From NCBI GenBank assembly GCA_021819245.1, contig JAKARI010000002.1:1-64000 (forward strand): DNA of 64,000 bases. The letters are read 5' to 3'. This stretch comes from Pseudomonadota bacterium (GTDB taxonomy: Bacteria > Pseudomonadota > Gammaproteobacteria > Acidiferrobacterales > Acidiferrobacteraceae). The notes beneath the pieces are model-generated. The model made no database searches, was not told the origin of the DNA, and saw nothing but the letters and a program-made list of their open reading frames with translations. Position 1 is the first letter of the stretch; each line of letters begins with the position of its first letter. Below are positions 51,500 through 61,562 of this stretch, in pieces. A program made the translations under genes and the position numbers.

Positions 51500-51532
51500 G
51501 GCCCGCCCGGCGCAGGGTGCGCCGGGCGGGCC
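51500..51532. terminator. Strong hairpin downstream of rpoH
   Basis: GGCCCGCCCGGCGC-AGGGT-GCGCCGGGCGGGCC, a perfect 14-bp stem, begins 10 bases after the rpoH stop. No T-run follows on the minus strand, while CTTTT follows on the plus strand. It may act as a bidirectional block. Confidence 0.55.
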
Positions 51533-51542
51533 ATCGGGTCTT

Positions 51543-52412
51543 TTAGGCAGGCTCCGGCGAGAGCAGCATGCCCTTCATGGTATCGAGGGCCTTCTTCTCG
51601 ATCTGGCGAATGCGCTCGGCGGAAACCCCGTATTCCTTGGCCAGTTCATGCAGGGTGGGCTTATCGGCCGCGAGCCAGCGCCTGCGGATGATATCCTGGC
51701 TGCGCCCATCCAGGGAGACCAGGGCAGACGTCAGCCGCTCCTGCTGCGAACTCTCGGTGTCGGCGTGGGTCAGCAGGGTCTCAGGGTTGTAGCGCATGTC
51801 CTGCAGGTACCCCGCGGGCGAGGACCGGAATTCCTCATCGTCACTGTCGTCTAGGGGATCGAACGGCACATCCGCGCTTGCCATGCGCGACTCCATCTCC
51901 TTGACGGTGTCTGCCGGCACGTCGAGGTCCGCGGCCATGGTTGCGACCTCCGCCTCGTTCATCCAGCCGATTCGTGCGCGCGATTGCCGCAGATTGAAGA
52001 ACAGCTTGCGCTGGGCCTTGGTGGTCGCGACCTTGACGATCCGCCAGTTGCGCAGGATGTAGTCGTAGATCTCGGCGCGGATCCAGTGCACTGCGAACGA
52101 CACCAAGCGTACGCCGTGCGCCGGGTCGAAGTGTTTCACGGCCTTCATGAGGCCTATGTTGCCCTCTTGAATGAGATCGGCCTGCGGCAGGCCATAGCCT
52201 GTGAAGGCCCGCGCGACGCGCACCACATAACGAAGCTGAGAGAGCACGAGCTGCCGGGCGGCCTCCAGGTTGTTGTGTTCCCGGTACTCGATGGCCAGTT
52301 GCCGTTCCTGCTCGGCATCGAGCACGGGCGCGGCATTGGCAAGCCGCATGTAATGCGTAAGTCCGCCTTCGGCGCTGATATTGACGGCGATTGGCAAGGT
52401 GTTCATTGTCAT
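51543..52412 (-). CDS. rpoH: Heat-shock sigma factor RpoH (sigma-32)
   Basis: 289 residues. Region 2 (AARQLVLSQLRYVVRVA, DLIQEGNIGLMKAV, FAVHWIRAEI), the RpoH box (AQRKLFFNLRQ) that marks sigma-32, and region 4 with HTH (LHELAKEYGVSAERIRQIEKKA). It directs transcription of chaperone and protease genes. ATG 52412 follows GGGGGTAGGA; a second ATG lies two codons on. The upstream region carries a CIRCE-like operator, unusual for this gene. Confidence 0.96.
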   Translation of the reverse strand: MTMNTLPIAVNISAEGGLTHYMRLANAAPVLDAEQERQLAIEYREHNNLEAARQLVLSQLRYVVRVARAFTGYGLPQADLIQEGNIGLMKAVKHFDPAHGVRLVSFAVHWIRAEIYDYILRNWRIVKVATTKAQRKLFFNLRQSRARIGWMNEAEVATMAADLDVPADTVKEMESRMASADVPFDPLDDSDDEEFRSSPAGYLQDMRYNPETLLTHADTESSQQERLTSALVSLDGRSQDIIRRRWLAADKPTLHELAKEYGVSAERIRQIEKKALDTMKGMLLSPEPA

Positions 52413-52459
52413 GTCCTACCCCCTTCGACTGTCCGTATCGACCTCACGTGATCGGCATT

Positions 52460-52486
52460 TTAGCATTCTCGACCTGAGAGTGCTAA
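52460..52486. promoter_or_regulatory. CIRCE-like HrcA operator over the rpoH promoter
   Basis: On the rpoH strand: TTAGCACTC, nine bases, GAATGCTAA. The CIRCE consensus is TTAGCACTC-N9-GAGTGCTAA, so 17 of 18 arm positions match with exact spacing. A promoter-like TTAGCA (52486-52481), 18 bases, TAAAAT (52462-52457) is embedded in it. HrcA bound here should block rpoH transcription; hrcA is not in the window. Confidence 0.85.
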
Positions 52487-52533
52487 TCCCCTCGGAAAGT
52501 TCCGGTGAACGCCCCGCAGGCCCCGGGCCCGGG

Positions 52534-53433
52534 CTAGATCCGGCGCGAGCGCAGGGCCTGTCCCACCGCAATCCGGGCCCCCAGCCACCCCAGCAGGGCG
52601 CCCAGCGCCAAGAGCCCCAGGGCCTGATGCAAGTCGGGTCCCGAGAGGTGGTAGTGGGCCCCGTAGGCGCGATCGAGCGAGGCAATCGGCCCGTTGAGGG
52701 CGAGCACGGCCGCCTCCAGGAGCACGAGCGCACACAAGGCCCCCAGCCCCCCGGTCAATGCCCCGGCATAGAGGAAGGGACGCCGAATGAAGGCATTGGT
52801 TCCCCCAACCAGGCCCACCACGCCAATCTCATCCCTGCGGCTTGCCACCGCCACGCGCGTGGTGTTGCCCATGATGAGGACGAGCGCCAGGCCGAGCGCG
52901 GTCGCAAGGATGACGACGATGCGGTGGCCCAGGGCAAGCGCGGCATCGAGGCGCTCCACCCATACGAGATTGGATTGGACGTGGGTTATGCCGGGCAGGG
53001 CCTTGAGCCGCGCGGCCAGATGCGCCACCGAGGCCGGTGTCACCCCTGCAGGCGTCACCACCACCACACCCGGCAGCGGGTTGTGATGCCGGAATACCGC
53101 GGCCGCCGCGCCAAGCCCCGAGCTCGCAGCGAATTCGTTCAGGCCCTGGGCGGGGGAGATGTAGCGCGTGCCGGCCACCCCCGGGACCTGGCGGATGGCG
53201 GCGACTGCCGCGGCCTGGGGCATGGTCTTCGCCAGATAGACCGACACCGATCCGCGCGGGTGCCAGCCGAGGGTGAGGCGCTCGAGATTCAGAAGCCCGA
53301 TGTAGAGGCCGGCCGGCAGGACCAGGGTCACGCCGATCATGACGACGGTCATGAGCGTCGCCGTCGGGCTGCGCGCAAAGTCCCCGAGCGTCCTCATGAA
53401 GACTTGCATATGACGGGTGAGATACGCCTTCAT
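52534..53433 (-). CDS. ftsX: Cell division ABC permease-like protein FtsX
   Basis: 299 residues, four membrane segments with a periplasmic loop between TM1 (ATLMTVVMIGVTLVLPAGLYIG) and TM2; C-terminal RRDEIGVVGLVGGTNAFIRRPFL is the conserved FtsX cytoplasmic turn. With FtsE it activates periplasmic amidases via EnvC at the septum. ATG 53433 (MKAYLTRHM) follows GCGAGG; a longer frame starts at 53469. It lies 175 bases after ftsE rather than overlapping it. Confidence 0.93.
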   Translation of the reverse strand: MKAYLTRHMQVFMRTLGDFARSPTATLMTVVMIGVTLVLPAGLYIGLLNLERLTLGWHPRGSVSVYLAKTMPQAAAVAAIRQVPGVAGTRYISPAQGLNEFAASSGLGAAAAVFRHHNPLPGVVVVTPAGVTPASVAHLAARLKALPGITHVQSNLVWVERLDAALALGHRIVVILATALGLALVLIMGNTTRVAVASRRDEIGVVGLVGGTNAFIRRPFLYAGALTGGLGALCALVLLEAAVLALNGPIASLDRAYGAHYHLSGPDLHQALGLLALGALLGWLGARIAVGQALRSRRI

Positions 53434-53608
53434 GCGATCCTCGCAAGAAAAGTGGTGCCCATGGGGCAACGGTCACGGCCGCCGCGGCCGCTGTTGGGTC
53501 TAGCACCCCACGCAGGGGCATGGTCTCGGGGTCATGCCGGGCGGCCGGATACACGGCCTTACCAGTTTTGGGCCGTTCCCGTATGCAGGCGAACCATGCC
53601 CGGCGATT

Positions 53609-54268
53609 CTACGCGGCGCCCACCATGTGACCCTCGCCAATATGAATCACCCGCGCCCGCGAGCGCTCGATCTGGCGCAGGTCATGAGTGGCGATCAAGA
53701 CGGTGACCCCGTGGTCGTTGAACTCCCGGAACAGGTCGATGATGGTGTCGGATAAGGCCGGATCGAGATTGCCGGTCGGCTCATCGGCGATGAGGAGCGC
53801 GGGCCGGTGCACGATCGCGCGCGCTATGCCCACGCGCTGCTGCTCGCCGCCCGATAAGGCCAGGGGAAAGCCGCGCTCGCGGCCCCTGAGACCCACCTTG
53901 TCGAGGGCCGCCAGCACCCGCTTGCGCACCTCGTCTCCGGTCATGCCGGCGACCAGAAGCGGCAGCGCGACGTTGTCATAGATCGTCCGTTCGTTCAGGA
54001 GCCGGTTGTCCTGAAAAACGACGCCGATCTCGCGCCGAAAGTGCGGCAGGCGGCGGGGGCTAAGGCGCGCCAGATCATGGCCGTTGACCACCACCTGACC
54101 GCGCGTCGGGCGCTCCAGCAGGCAGATCAACTTCAGTATCGTGCTCTTGCCGGCGCCCGAGGGCCCCGTGAGAAAGGCCATCTCGCCGCGCGCCATACTA
54201 AAGCCGACGTCGCTCAAGGCCTCGGTCCCCAGCGGGTAGCGTTTGAAGACATGCTTAAGTTCGATCAT
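53609..54268 (-). CDS. ftsE: Cell division ATP-binding protein FtsE
   Basis: 219 residues. Walker [16 protein letters not shown]-loop VVFQDNRLL, signature [15 protein letters not shown], Walker [14 protein letters not shown]. Two adjacent ATGs (54271, 54268) follow GAGGGCC; the second has the better spacing. It overlaps the ftsY stop. GDP/ATP-driven partner of FtsX. Confidence 0.94.
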   Translation of the reverse strand: MIELKHVFKRYPLGTEALSDVGFSMARGEMAFLTGPSGAGKSTILKLICLLERPTRGQVVVNGHDLARLSPRRLPHFRREIGVVFQDNRLLNERTIYDNVALPLLVAGMTGDEVRKRVLAALDKVGLRGRERGFPLALSGGEQQRVGIARAIVHRPALLIADEPTGNLDPALSDTIIDLFREFNDHGVTVLIATHDLRQIERSRARVIHIGEGHMVGAA

Positions 54269-55229
54269 CATGGCCCTCGGCCGGCAATACCGCATCTACA
54301 AACGACCGGGCATCGAAGGGGCGCAGGTCGTCGGCCGATTCCCCGACCCCCACGAAATAGATCGGCAGCGCATAGCGTTTGGCGAGCGCAAACACGACGC
54401 CGCCCTTGGCGGTGCCGTCGAGCTTGGTGATGCAAAGGCCGGTTACGCCCACCGCCTTGTGGAACTGTTCGACTTGCGCCAGGGCGTTTTGGCCGATGCC
54501 GCCGTCTAACGTCACGATGATCTGATGCGGGGCCTGTGCCTCCAGGCGCGCCAGCGTGCGCTTGATCTTGGCGAGCTCATCCATCAATCCGGTCTGGGTA
54601 TGGAGCCGTCCGGCGGTATCGATTAAAAGGACGTCCACCGCCCGTGCGCGCGCGGCCTGCAAGGCGTCATGCGCGACGGCGGCGGCGTCGGCCCCCCGTG
54701 GCTGGCTGATCACGGCGACATCGGCGCGACGCGCCCATTCGCCAAGCTGCTCGATGGCCGCCGCGCGAAATGTGTCGCCTGCGGCCAGCAGGACCGTGCG
54801 GCCCTCGCCGCGCAGCCGCACGGCAAGCTTGCCTATGGTCGTGGTCTTGCCGGCCCCGTTGACGCCGATCATGAGCACTACCTCGGGCCTATGTGTGATG
54901 GGCCAGGGCTGCTCGCAGGGTCTTACGATGTCATAGAGTATGGCGCGCAAGGCCGCATACACGGCGCCGGTATCGCCGAGCTCCTTGCGGGTGATGCGCT
55001 TGGTGATGTCGGTCATCACCGCAGTGGTGGTGTCTACGCCGAGGTCCGCGGTCAGGAGCGCGGTCTCGAGGTCCTCGAGCAGGGCCGCGTCGAGGGTGCG
55101 CCTGCCCCCCAGGAGGCCGCCTACGCGTGTGCCGAAGGCCCGCCGGGTTGCGGCTAGACGTTCGCCCCACTGGGTGAAGAGGCCGCGTTTTGCCCCCTCG
55201 TCGCTTGCCGCCGTACGAAAGAGCGCCAT
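54255..55229 (-). CDS. ftsY: Signal recognition particle receptor FtsY
   Basis: 324 residues: NG domain only, with almost none of the acidic A-domain found in E. coli FtsY. P-loop [41 protein letters not shown]. It docks SRP-ribosome complexes at the membrane. It is upstream of ftsE as in most proteobacteria. Confidence 0.95.
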   Translation of the reverse strand: MALFRTAASDEGAKRGLFTQWGERLAATRRAFGTRVGGLLGGRRTLDAALLEDLETALLTADLGVDTTTAVMTDITKRITRKELGDTGAVYAALRAILYDIVRPCEQPWPITHRPEVVLMIGVNGAGKTTTIGKLAVRLRGEGRTVLLAAGDTFRAAAIEQLGEWARRADVAVISQPRGADAAAVAHDALQAARARAVDVLLIDTAGRLHTQTGLMDELAKIKRTLARLEAQAPHQIIVTLDGGIGQNALAQVEQFHKAVGVTGLCITKLDGTAKGGVVFALAKRYALPIYFVGVGESADDLRPFDARSFVDAVLPAEGHDDRT

Positions 55230-55234
55230 GGGGC

Positions 55235-55994
<760 letters not shown>

Positions 55995-56003
55995 GCATGA
56001 TCC

Positions 56004-56567
56004 TCAAGACGCGCGCGCGGCCAGGCCGAAGGCGACGTGCCCCGCGCGGCTGTGTCTGTGCCAGAGCAGGCCCGCGGGGAGCTCGAAGCCGCCGGATGCC
56101 GCGCTTTCGATATAGATAAACCCTGCCGGCGCCAGAATGCCCCGGGCGAGGATCAGGGTCAAGGCATCTGTCAGCAGACTGCCCGCAAACGGCGGGTCGA
56201 GGAAGATGATATCGAACGTCGCCGGCCCCTGGGTCGCGACATAGCCGCATGCCTCGGACGCCACGATCGACGCCTCGCAGCCGAGCCGCTCGCAGTTTTC
56301 CTGCAGCGCGGCCACCACCGCGGGATGGCTGTCGACCAGGGTCGCGGCGGCCGCGCCCCGCGATAGGGCCTCGAGGCCCAGCGCCCCGGTACCGGCGAAG
56401 AGGTCAAGGCAGCGCGCCCCGGCAAGCCAGGGCGCGAGCCAGTTGAAGAGCGTCTCGCGCACGCGGTCGGGTGTGGGTCTCAGGCCCGGTACTGCGGGGA
56501 AGGCCAGCAGGCGCCGGCGCCAGCGTCCGCCGATCAGGCGCACATGTGGCCCCTTAGGCGGGCCCAT
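56004..56567 (-). CDS. rsmD: 16S rRNA m2G966 methyltransferase RsmD
   Basis: 187 residues. IGGRWRRRLLAFP, RPTPDRVRETLFNWL, SAM motif LDLFAGTGALGLEAL and catalytic IFLDPPF. Methylates G966 of 16S rRNA. Overlaps the end of the ClC gene by 14 bases. Confidence 0.95.
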   Translation of the reverse strand: MGPPKGPHVRLIGGRWRRRLLAFPAVPGLRPTPDRVRETLFNWLAPWLAGARCLDLFAGTGALGLEALSRGAAAATLVDSHPAVVAALQENCERLGCEASIVASEACGYVATQGPATFDIIFLDPPFAGSLLTDALTLILARGILAPAGFIYIESAASGGFELPAGLLWHRHSRAGHVAFGLAARAS

Positions 56568-57891
56568 TGTAATTCGTGACCAAGGCCCCGTGCCTATCGG
56601 CAGGCGTCACAAACCGCTTGGCGAGCGCCTGGTAGATCGGCTCCGGGCACAAGAGGCGCGAGACAAGCGAGGCGATGAAGGCCGCGGCCATGAGCGGGAA
56701 CAGCATGGCGTTGTTGGCGGTCATCTCCATGACGATCACGAAGGCCGTGATGGGGGTCTGCACGGTGCCGGCGAGATAGCTCACCATGCCGAGAATGACC
56801 GCGGCCTGCAGCGGCGCCCCGGAGAACAGCCGGCCGATATCGGCCCCGAGGCCCGCGCCGGTCGCGAGCGCCGGGGCGAAGAGCCCGCCGGGGATGCCGC
56901 TCACGTACGAGGCGAGGCTTGCCAGCCACTTGGTCAGCGGGAAATACCACGATAGCCCGGCGCCGCCCATGACCAGGGCCCGCGCCTGGGGGTAGCCGGT
57001 CCCAAAGGAGTCGCCGTGCGAGAGGACCCCGAGGGTCGCGATCACAAGACCCACGGCCCCGGCCAGACGGTAGGGGTGGCGCGCCAGGGTGCCGCGCAGG
57101 CGCAGGCTCAAGTCCAGCACGAGCCGGCTAAAGAGCCCCCCGGCCAGCCCCCCGATCAGGCCGCACGCCGGCACCAGCGGCCATTGCGCGGGGTGAAGCG
57201 CTGCGCGCGTTACCCCGAAATAGGTGTAGTTGCCTTCGAGGGCCACGGCCGTAAGGCCCGCGAGGAGAATCGTGACGATGATGGTGCCGCTTGCGCGCTC
57301 ATCGAAGCCGCGCGCGAGCTCCTCGATGGCGAACATGATGCCGGCGATGGGGGTGTTGAAGGCCGCCGCAATACCGGCCCCGCCGCCGGCGATGATGAGT
57401 GCGCGCTCGAGCTCCGGGCGATTGATGCCGGCCAGCCGCCCCGCAGCGGCGGTGCATGAGGCGCCGACGTGAGCCGTCGGGCCCTCGCGTCCGATCGAGG
57501 CGCCGGAGAAGAGACCCAGTGTCGTCAGCAGGATCTTGCCGATGGCGATGCGCACCGACAGGAGGCGTGCCCGCGCCCGCCCGGGGCGCTCGGACAAGGC
57601 GGCAATGACCTGGGGTATGCCGCTGCCTTGCGCCCCCGGGAAAAATCGGCGCGTAAGCCATAAAGACAGGATCAGGCCCGCGGGGCTTACGAGAAAGGGC
57701 GCCCACGGCCAATGGTGGTACAGGGCGGAGAAACGGGCGTTTGCGAGGTTGCCCAACTGTGTCAGGGCCACGGCCGAGAGCCCGACGAGCACGGCACCCC
57801 CCCAGAAGACCATGCGCGGGGCCCAGTGCCGGCCGCGCACGAGGGCCCGCAATCGGCGCAACGGGCGCGAGGACCAAAGCGGCACCGCCAT
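56554..57891 (-). CDS. clcA: ClC-family chloride/proton antiporter
   Basis: 445 residues, ClC fold. Selectivity segments GSGIPQV, GREGPTAHVGA and GGLFAPALATGA are intact. The gating Glu is present in GREGP, and the internal proton Glu in FAIEELARGF, so it should be a transporter rather than a channel. In acid stress ClC antiporters support proton extrusion; relevant if the host is acidophilic. No CBS domain. It lies between a dynamin-like gene and rsmD on one transcript. Confidence 0.92.
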   Translation of the reverse strand: MAVPLWSSRPLRRLRALVRGRHWAPRMVFWGGAVLVGLSAVALTQLGNLANARFSALYHHWPWAPFLVSPAGLILSLWLTRRFFPGAQGSGIPQVIAALSERPGRARARLLSVRIAIGKILLTTLGLFSGASIGREGPTAHVGASCTAAAGRLAGINRPELERALIIAGGGAGIAAAFNTPIAGIMFAIEELARGFDERASGTIIVTILLAGLTAVALEGNYTYFGVTRAALHPAQWPLVPACGLIGGLAGGLFSRLVLDLSLRLRGTLARHPYRLAGAVGLVIATLGVLSHGDSFGTGYPQARALVMGGAGLSWYFPLTKWLASLASYVSGIPGGLFAPALATGAGLGADIGRLFSGAPLQAAVILGMVSYLAGTVQTPITAFVIVMEMTANNAMLFPLMAAAFIASLVSRLLCPEPIYQALAKRFVTPADRHGALVTNYNGPA

Positions 57892-57898
57892 GCCGGGC

Positions 57899-59827
57899 TT
57901 AAGGGGCCATGTTCAGTTGCGCCCGGATTCGGCGGAACGCGGTGTGCGCCGCGCGGTGCTGTTCGCCGATCTCTTCCAAGACCTGCTTTAACTCGGCCAT
58001 GCGGCCCTCGAGGGTATCGCTCGCCTGATGGATGCGCTTGATGCTCTCGAGCCGGCGCCGCAGTTGCGCCTGGTGCTCGCGCACCTGGGACTCCACCGGC
58101 GCCATCATGTCGCGCAACCAGTCGTCGGCATCCCGATTGGCGCTGACATAAATGGCGCGGATCTTACTCACCGCCGATTCGAAGAATCCCCGCACGACCG
58201 CCTTTTGCTCGGTCATGATGAGCGACAGGCCGCGCATGAACTGCTCGTGCTTGTCTTGAAGGCGCTTGATCTCGCGCGTGTACCGCATGACCGAAAACGA
58301 TGCCGGCCTGATGTTGGCGAGCCCGTGCTCCTGCTGGAATTTTTGATACACGCCATCCATCAGGGTCTTGATCTCGCGGCTGTCTGTGACCACCTCTTCC
58401 ATGCGCGCGCGCGCATACCCGAAAAATTCCTGCATGGCGGTCCTGAGGCCTGCGGTCGTAAGGCACGTCTCCATGTTTCTCTTGGTCTCGGCGATGAGCG
58501 CATCGAGCTGGCGCAGGCTGATCTTCTCGTAGAGCGCCGCGCTCTGCTGGGCGAAGATCGTGCGCGTGGCATGGAAGCGCTGCATGCTGCGGTCGAACTC
58601 GGTCTTGTCGGCGCGCACCTTGTCCATCATGCTCTCGATGACGTCCATATTTTTGCCGTTGAGCGCGCTCAGTTCTCCCCAATGTTCACGTACCCCCTGC
58701 AGCCGCTGGGCGATGGTTCGCTCCACCGAGGCCTCGACCTCGCTAAACTCATGGGCCACGGTCTGGGCCACGAGCCCGCCCTTGCCGGGCAGCAGTTCGT
58801 CGGCCAGCGCCCGCTCGAGCGCGCCTATGCCGCTGCGTTGCTCGAGGGCATCGTCGCCCCGGACCTTGGCGGCCAGGGCCTTCTGCGCCGATACCGGATA
58901 GATGTGCTGTTCGGCGATGTCGAGATAGCGCGCGGTCTCGTCGACCTGGCGGGCGATCTCGCGCTCGACGTCATCGGCGTTGCGCAATTCATCCCATAAT
59001 CCATCCACCTTGTTCAGGACCACGAGGCGCCCTTTGTCGCTGGCAGCGATGTGGTCCCGCCACACCGAGATCTCAGACTGCGTCACGCCGGTATCGGCCG
59101 CGAGCACAAACAAGATGGCGTGGGCGTTTGGCAAGGTGTTGAGCGTAAGCTCCGGCTCCGCGCCCAGGGCGTTCAATCCCGGGGTATCGAGGATCACGAG
59201 CCCTTCGGACAGGAGCGGGTGGGGGAAATTGATGAGTGCATAGCGCCAGCGCGGGATCTCGACCTCGCCTTGAGCGTTGACCGTGGCGCCGGACTTGGCG
59301 AGGTCGTCTGTGACGGTAAGCCCCAAGGCCCGCGCCTCCTCGGCCGGCACCTGCTTGACCTCGGCGATGTGGCTTAGGGCCTCGGCCGTGGCCTGCGCGT
59401 CATCCACATCCAGCCTGATCGTCTGCCATTCGTCGGGGAAGCCCCTGAACTCGGCGACCGTGGCGCCGTTGCGGCGCGTCTCGATGGGTAAGAGGCGGAT
59501 GCTGGCCGGCTGGCCGGGTTCGTAAAAGAGCTCGGTCGGGCACATGGTCGTGCGTCCGGCGCTCGAAGGCAGGACCCGCCGGCCCTGCTCCCCAAAAAAG
59601 AGCGCATTGATCAGTTCGGACTTGCCGCGCGAGAACTCGGCGACGAACGCGAGATAGAGCTTGTCGTCGCGCAGAATGTTGCTCATGCGCTCGAGGCGCA
59701 GCTCGCTTTGGGGCTGATTGAGCCCGTGCTCGTCAAGCCAAGTCCGTAGCCCCGTGAGCCCCTGCGCGAGATCGCGTCGCCAGACTCCATAGGCCTCGAA
59801 GCGCTGCTCGATCGCTGTCTGATTCAT
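57899..59827 (-). CDS. Dynamin-like GTPase
   Basis: 642 residues. G1 P-loop FSRGKSELINALFF (about 65-78), G3 LVILDTPGLN, G4 LVVLNKVDGL, then a long helical stalk region with coiled coils. It resembles bacterial dynamin-family proteins (CrfC/YjdA-like). Such proteins act at membranes; the E. coli relative has been linked to nucleoid/replication-fork positioning. A TATACT box lies upstream (59873-59868 on this strand). The exact role is unknown. Confidence 0.85.
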   Translation of the reverse strand: MNQTAIEQRFEAYGVWRRDLAQGLTGLRTWLDEHGLNQPQSELRLERMSNILRDDKLYLAFVAEFSRGKSELINALFFGEQGRRVLPSSAGRTTMCPTELFYEPGQPASIRLLPIETRRNGATVAEFRGFPDEWQTIRLDVDDAQATAEALSHIAEVKQVPAEEARALGLTVTDDLAKSGATVNAQGEVEIPRWRYALINFPHPLLSEGLVILDTPGLNALGAEPELTLNTLPNAHAILFVLAADTGVTQSEISVWRDHIAASDKGRLVVLNKVDGLWDELRNADDVEREIARQVDETARYLDIAEQHIYPVSAQKALAAKVRGDDALEQRSGIGALERALADELLPGKGGLVAQTVAHEFSEVEASVERTIAQRLQGVREHWGELSALNGKNMDVIESMMDKVRADKTEFDRSMQRFHATRTIFAQQSAALYEKISLRQLDALIAETKRNMETCLTTAGLRTAMQEFFGYARARMEEVVTDSREIKTLMDGVYQKFQQEHGLANIRPASFSVMRYTREIKRLQDKHEQFMRGLSLIMTEQKAVVRGFFESAVSKIRAIYVSANRDADDWLRDMMAPVESQVREHQAQLRRRLESIKRIHQASDTLEGRMAELKQVLEEIGEQHRAAHTAFRRIRAQLNMAP

Positions 59828-59884
59828 GCCCCGCCCCCCATCCGCCGTCGTGCGGCCGTCCCCTCAGTATAGGCCAGGTTGCCG

Positions 59885-60700
59885 CTAGCGTTGGCAGTGT
59901 GGGCAATAATAGCAGCTGCGGGCACCGACTGTCAGCCGCGCGATCGGCGTCGCGCATCGCGGGCAGGCCTCCCCGGTGCGTCCGTAGACCTGCAGTTTTT
60001 GCTGAAAATATCCCGGCCGGCCGTCACTTGCCGAGAAATCCTTCAAGGTTGTGCCGCCTGCGGCCACGGCTTGTGATAAGACCGTGACGATGGCCCTAGC
60101 CAATGTGTCATAACGCCTGGCCGCGATACGCCCCGCGGCGCGCCGGGGGTGGATGCCGGCGGCAAACAGCGCCTCATTGGCATAGATATTGCCGATACCG
60201 GCGACGATATGGCCGTTGAGCAGCAGGTCGCGGATGGCCGTGGTGCGTCTGTGGGCGCGGGCATGCAGGGTCGCCCCAGTGAAGCCGGGCTCCAGGGGTT
60301 CCGGGCCCAGTCCGGCAATGAGCGGATGGGAGCGCGGATCGTCGCTATAGAGCAGGGCCCCGAAGCGGCGCGGGTCGCGCAGGCGCACCCGGACCGTCGG
60401 GGTGCCGGCCAATACGAGGTCGAAGGGGTCGTGGGGCCCGGCCGGGGCGTCGCCCACCACCTTGAGGCTCCCGGACATGCCCAGATGCAGGATCAATGCG
60501 CCGCGATCGAGCCAGACGAGCAGATATTTGCCGCGCCGGCCGATGTCTGTGATCAGGCGCCCGCGAAGCCGCGCGCGAAGATCGGGCTCGATCGGCCAGC
60601 GCAGGCGCGGATCGCGCACCACGAGATCGGCGATGCGTGCCCCGCGCATCCAGGGGATGAGCCCACGGCGGGTGGTCTCGACCTCAGGGAGTTCGGGCAC
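59885..60700 (-). CDS. mutM: Formamidopyrimidine-DNA glycosylase MutM (Fpg)
   Basis: 271 residues from GTG 60700. After Met removal the catalytic Pro and Glu lead: PELPEVETTRRGL. Then HLGMSG, NIYANEALFAAGI and a C-terminal zinc finger (CPRC ... CYYCPHC). Excises 8-oxoguanine from DNA. The frame opens upstream in shadow sequence. It overlaps the DUF4340 gene by 17 bases. Confidence 0.94.
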   Translation of the reverse strand: MPELPEVETTRRGLIPWMRGARIADLVVRDPRLRWPIEPDLRARLRGRLITDIGRRGKYLLVWLDRGALILHLGMSGSLKVVGDAPAGPHDPFDLVLAGTPTVRVRLRDPRRFGALLYSDDPRSHPLIAGLGPEPLEPGFTGATLHARAHRRTTAIRDLLLNGHIVAGIGNIYANEALFAAGIHPRRAAGRIAARRYDTLARAIVTVLSQAVAAGGTTLKDFSASDGRPGYFQQKLQVYGRTGEACPRCATPIARLTVGARSCYYCPHCQR

Positions 60701-61562
60701 GGGGGCCGATGGCGAGCAGGCGCTTGCCGATCTCCTGGGGGAAGTGGTACTCGAGGCCCTGGTCGGGTCTGAGCAGCACGAGTTCCGGATGCCGCGCCAG
60801 GATATCGATCGCCAGGGTGTGGGCGACGCGCACCTTGTGCGCGCCTCGCGTGTGGTACGCGATGACCACGCGCCCGACCACGGGGGCGCCATGATAGCGG
60901 CTGACCGACAGCGCGCGCGCATAGCGCCAGGCATCCACGAAGCCGTTTATGCGGTCGTTCGAGATGTGCGCCTCGCTGGGCGCGGCGCGCCAGATCCCAT
61001 CATGGCGGCTCACGGTCAGGTGCGGCAGGGTGAAGGCCACCGGGTGCATGCCATGGCCAAGCAATCGTGTGCTCAAAAAGCTGTCGCTTGTCAGCTCGCG
61101 CGGGTGGATGACCTCGGCCGGCACCAGGGCGATGTCCCCCCCGGTCAGGATGTAACGCAGGTCCCCGAACGGCCGGCGCCGGCCGATCAGGATGCGCCGT
61201 GTGTTGAGGATCACAACCGCGCGCGGCGGGGCCAGGCCAAAGGCGCTCAGCGGGCCCTTGGGCGGGGTAAAGTGGTCACGCGGTGTGCTGTCGACGATGT
61301 CGGTGATGGCCTCGACGCGAAAGCGCGCGGCGCGCGCCTTGAAGGGCTCTACGAGCCGCCAGTGCCTGCCGATACGCCGCAACCGTATCGTCGGCCGGCC
61401 CGGACGCATGATCGTGATGGTGGTGATCGCGGAACTCTGAATCGGTGCCAGCGGTGGCGGCGCCGCCGCCTGCGGCTTGGGCCGCGCCCACAGCACCCAG
61501 CTTAGGGCGACGGCCGCGGCCAGAAGGGTGGTGTTGGCAAGGCCGCGTCGCGTCGGTCTCAT
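60684..61562 (-). CDS. DUF4340-domain protein
   Basis: 292 residues from ATG 61562 (overlapping the previous stop). One N-terminal membrane helix (LANTTLLAAAVALSWVLWA), then a DUF4340-type domain (RPTIRLRRIGRHWRLVEPFKARA; ILIGRRRPFGDLRYILTGG). DUF4340 proteins regularly follow GldG-like genes as extra parts of an ABC-2 exporter of unknown substrate. Confidence 0.8.
   Translation of the reverse strand: MRPTRRGLANTTLLAAAVALSWVLWARPKPQAAAPPPLAPIQSSAITTITIMRPGRPTIRLRRIGRHWRLVEPFKARAARFRVEAITDIVDSTPRDHFTPPKGPLSAFGLAPPRAVVILNTRRILIGRRRPFGDLRYILTGGDIALVPAEVIHPRELTSDSFLSTRLLGHGMHPVAFTLPHLTVSRHDGIWRAAPSEAHISNDRINGFVDAWRYARALSVSRYHGAPVVGRVVIAYHTRGAHKVRVAHTLAIDILARHPELVLLRPDQGLEYHFPQEIGKRLLAIGPRARTP

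Noticed and set aside
52381..53706. 441-aa plus-strand frame
   Set aside because: Antisense to rpoH upstream DNA, ftsX and part of ftsE; no recognisable content.
58028..58999. 323-aa plus-strand frame
   Set aside because: Antisense to the dynamin-like GTPase.
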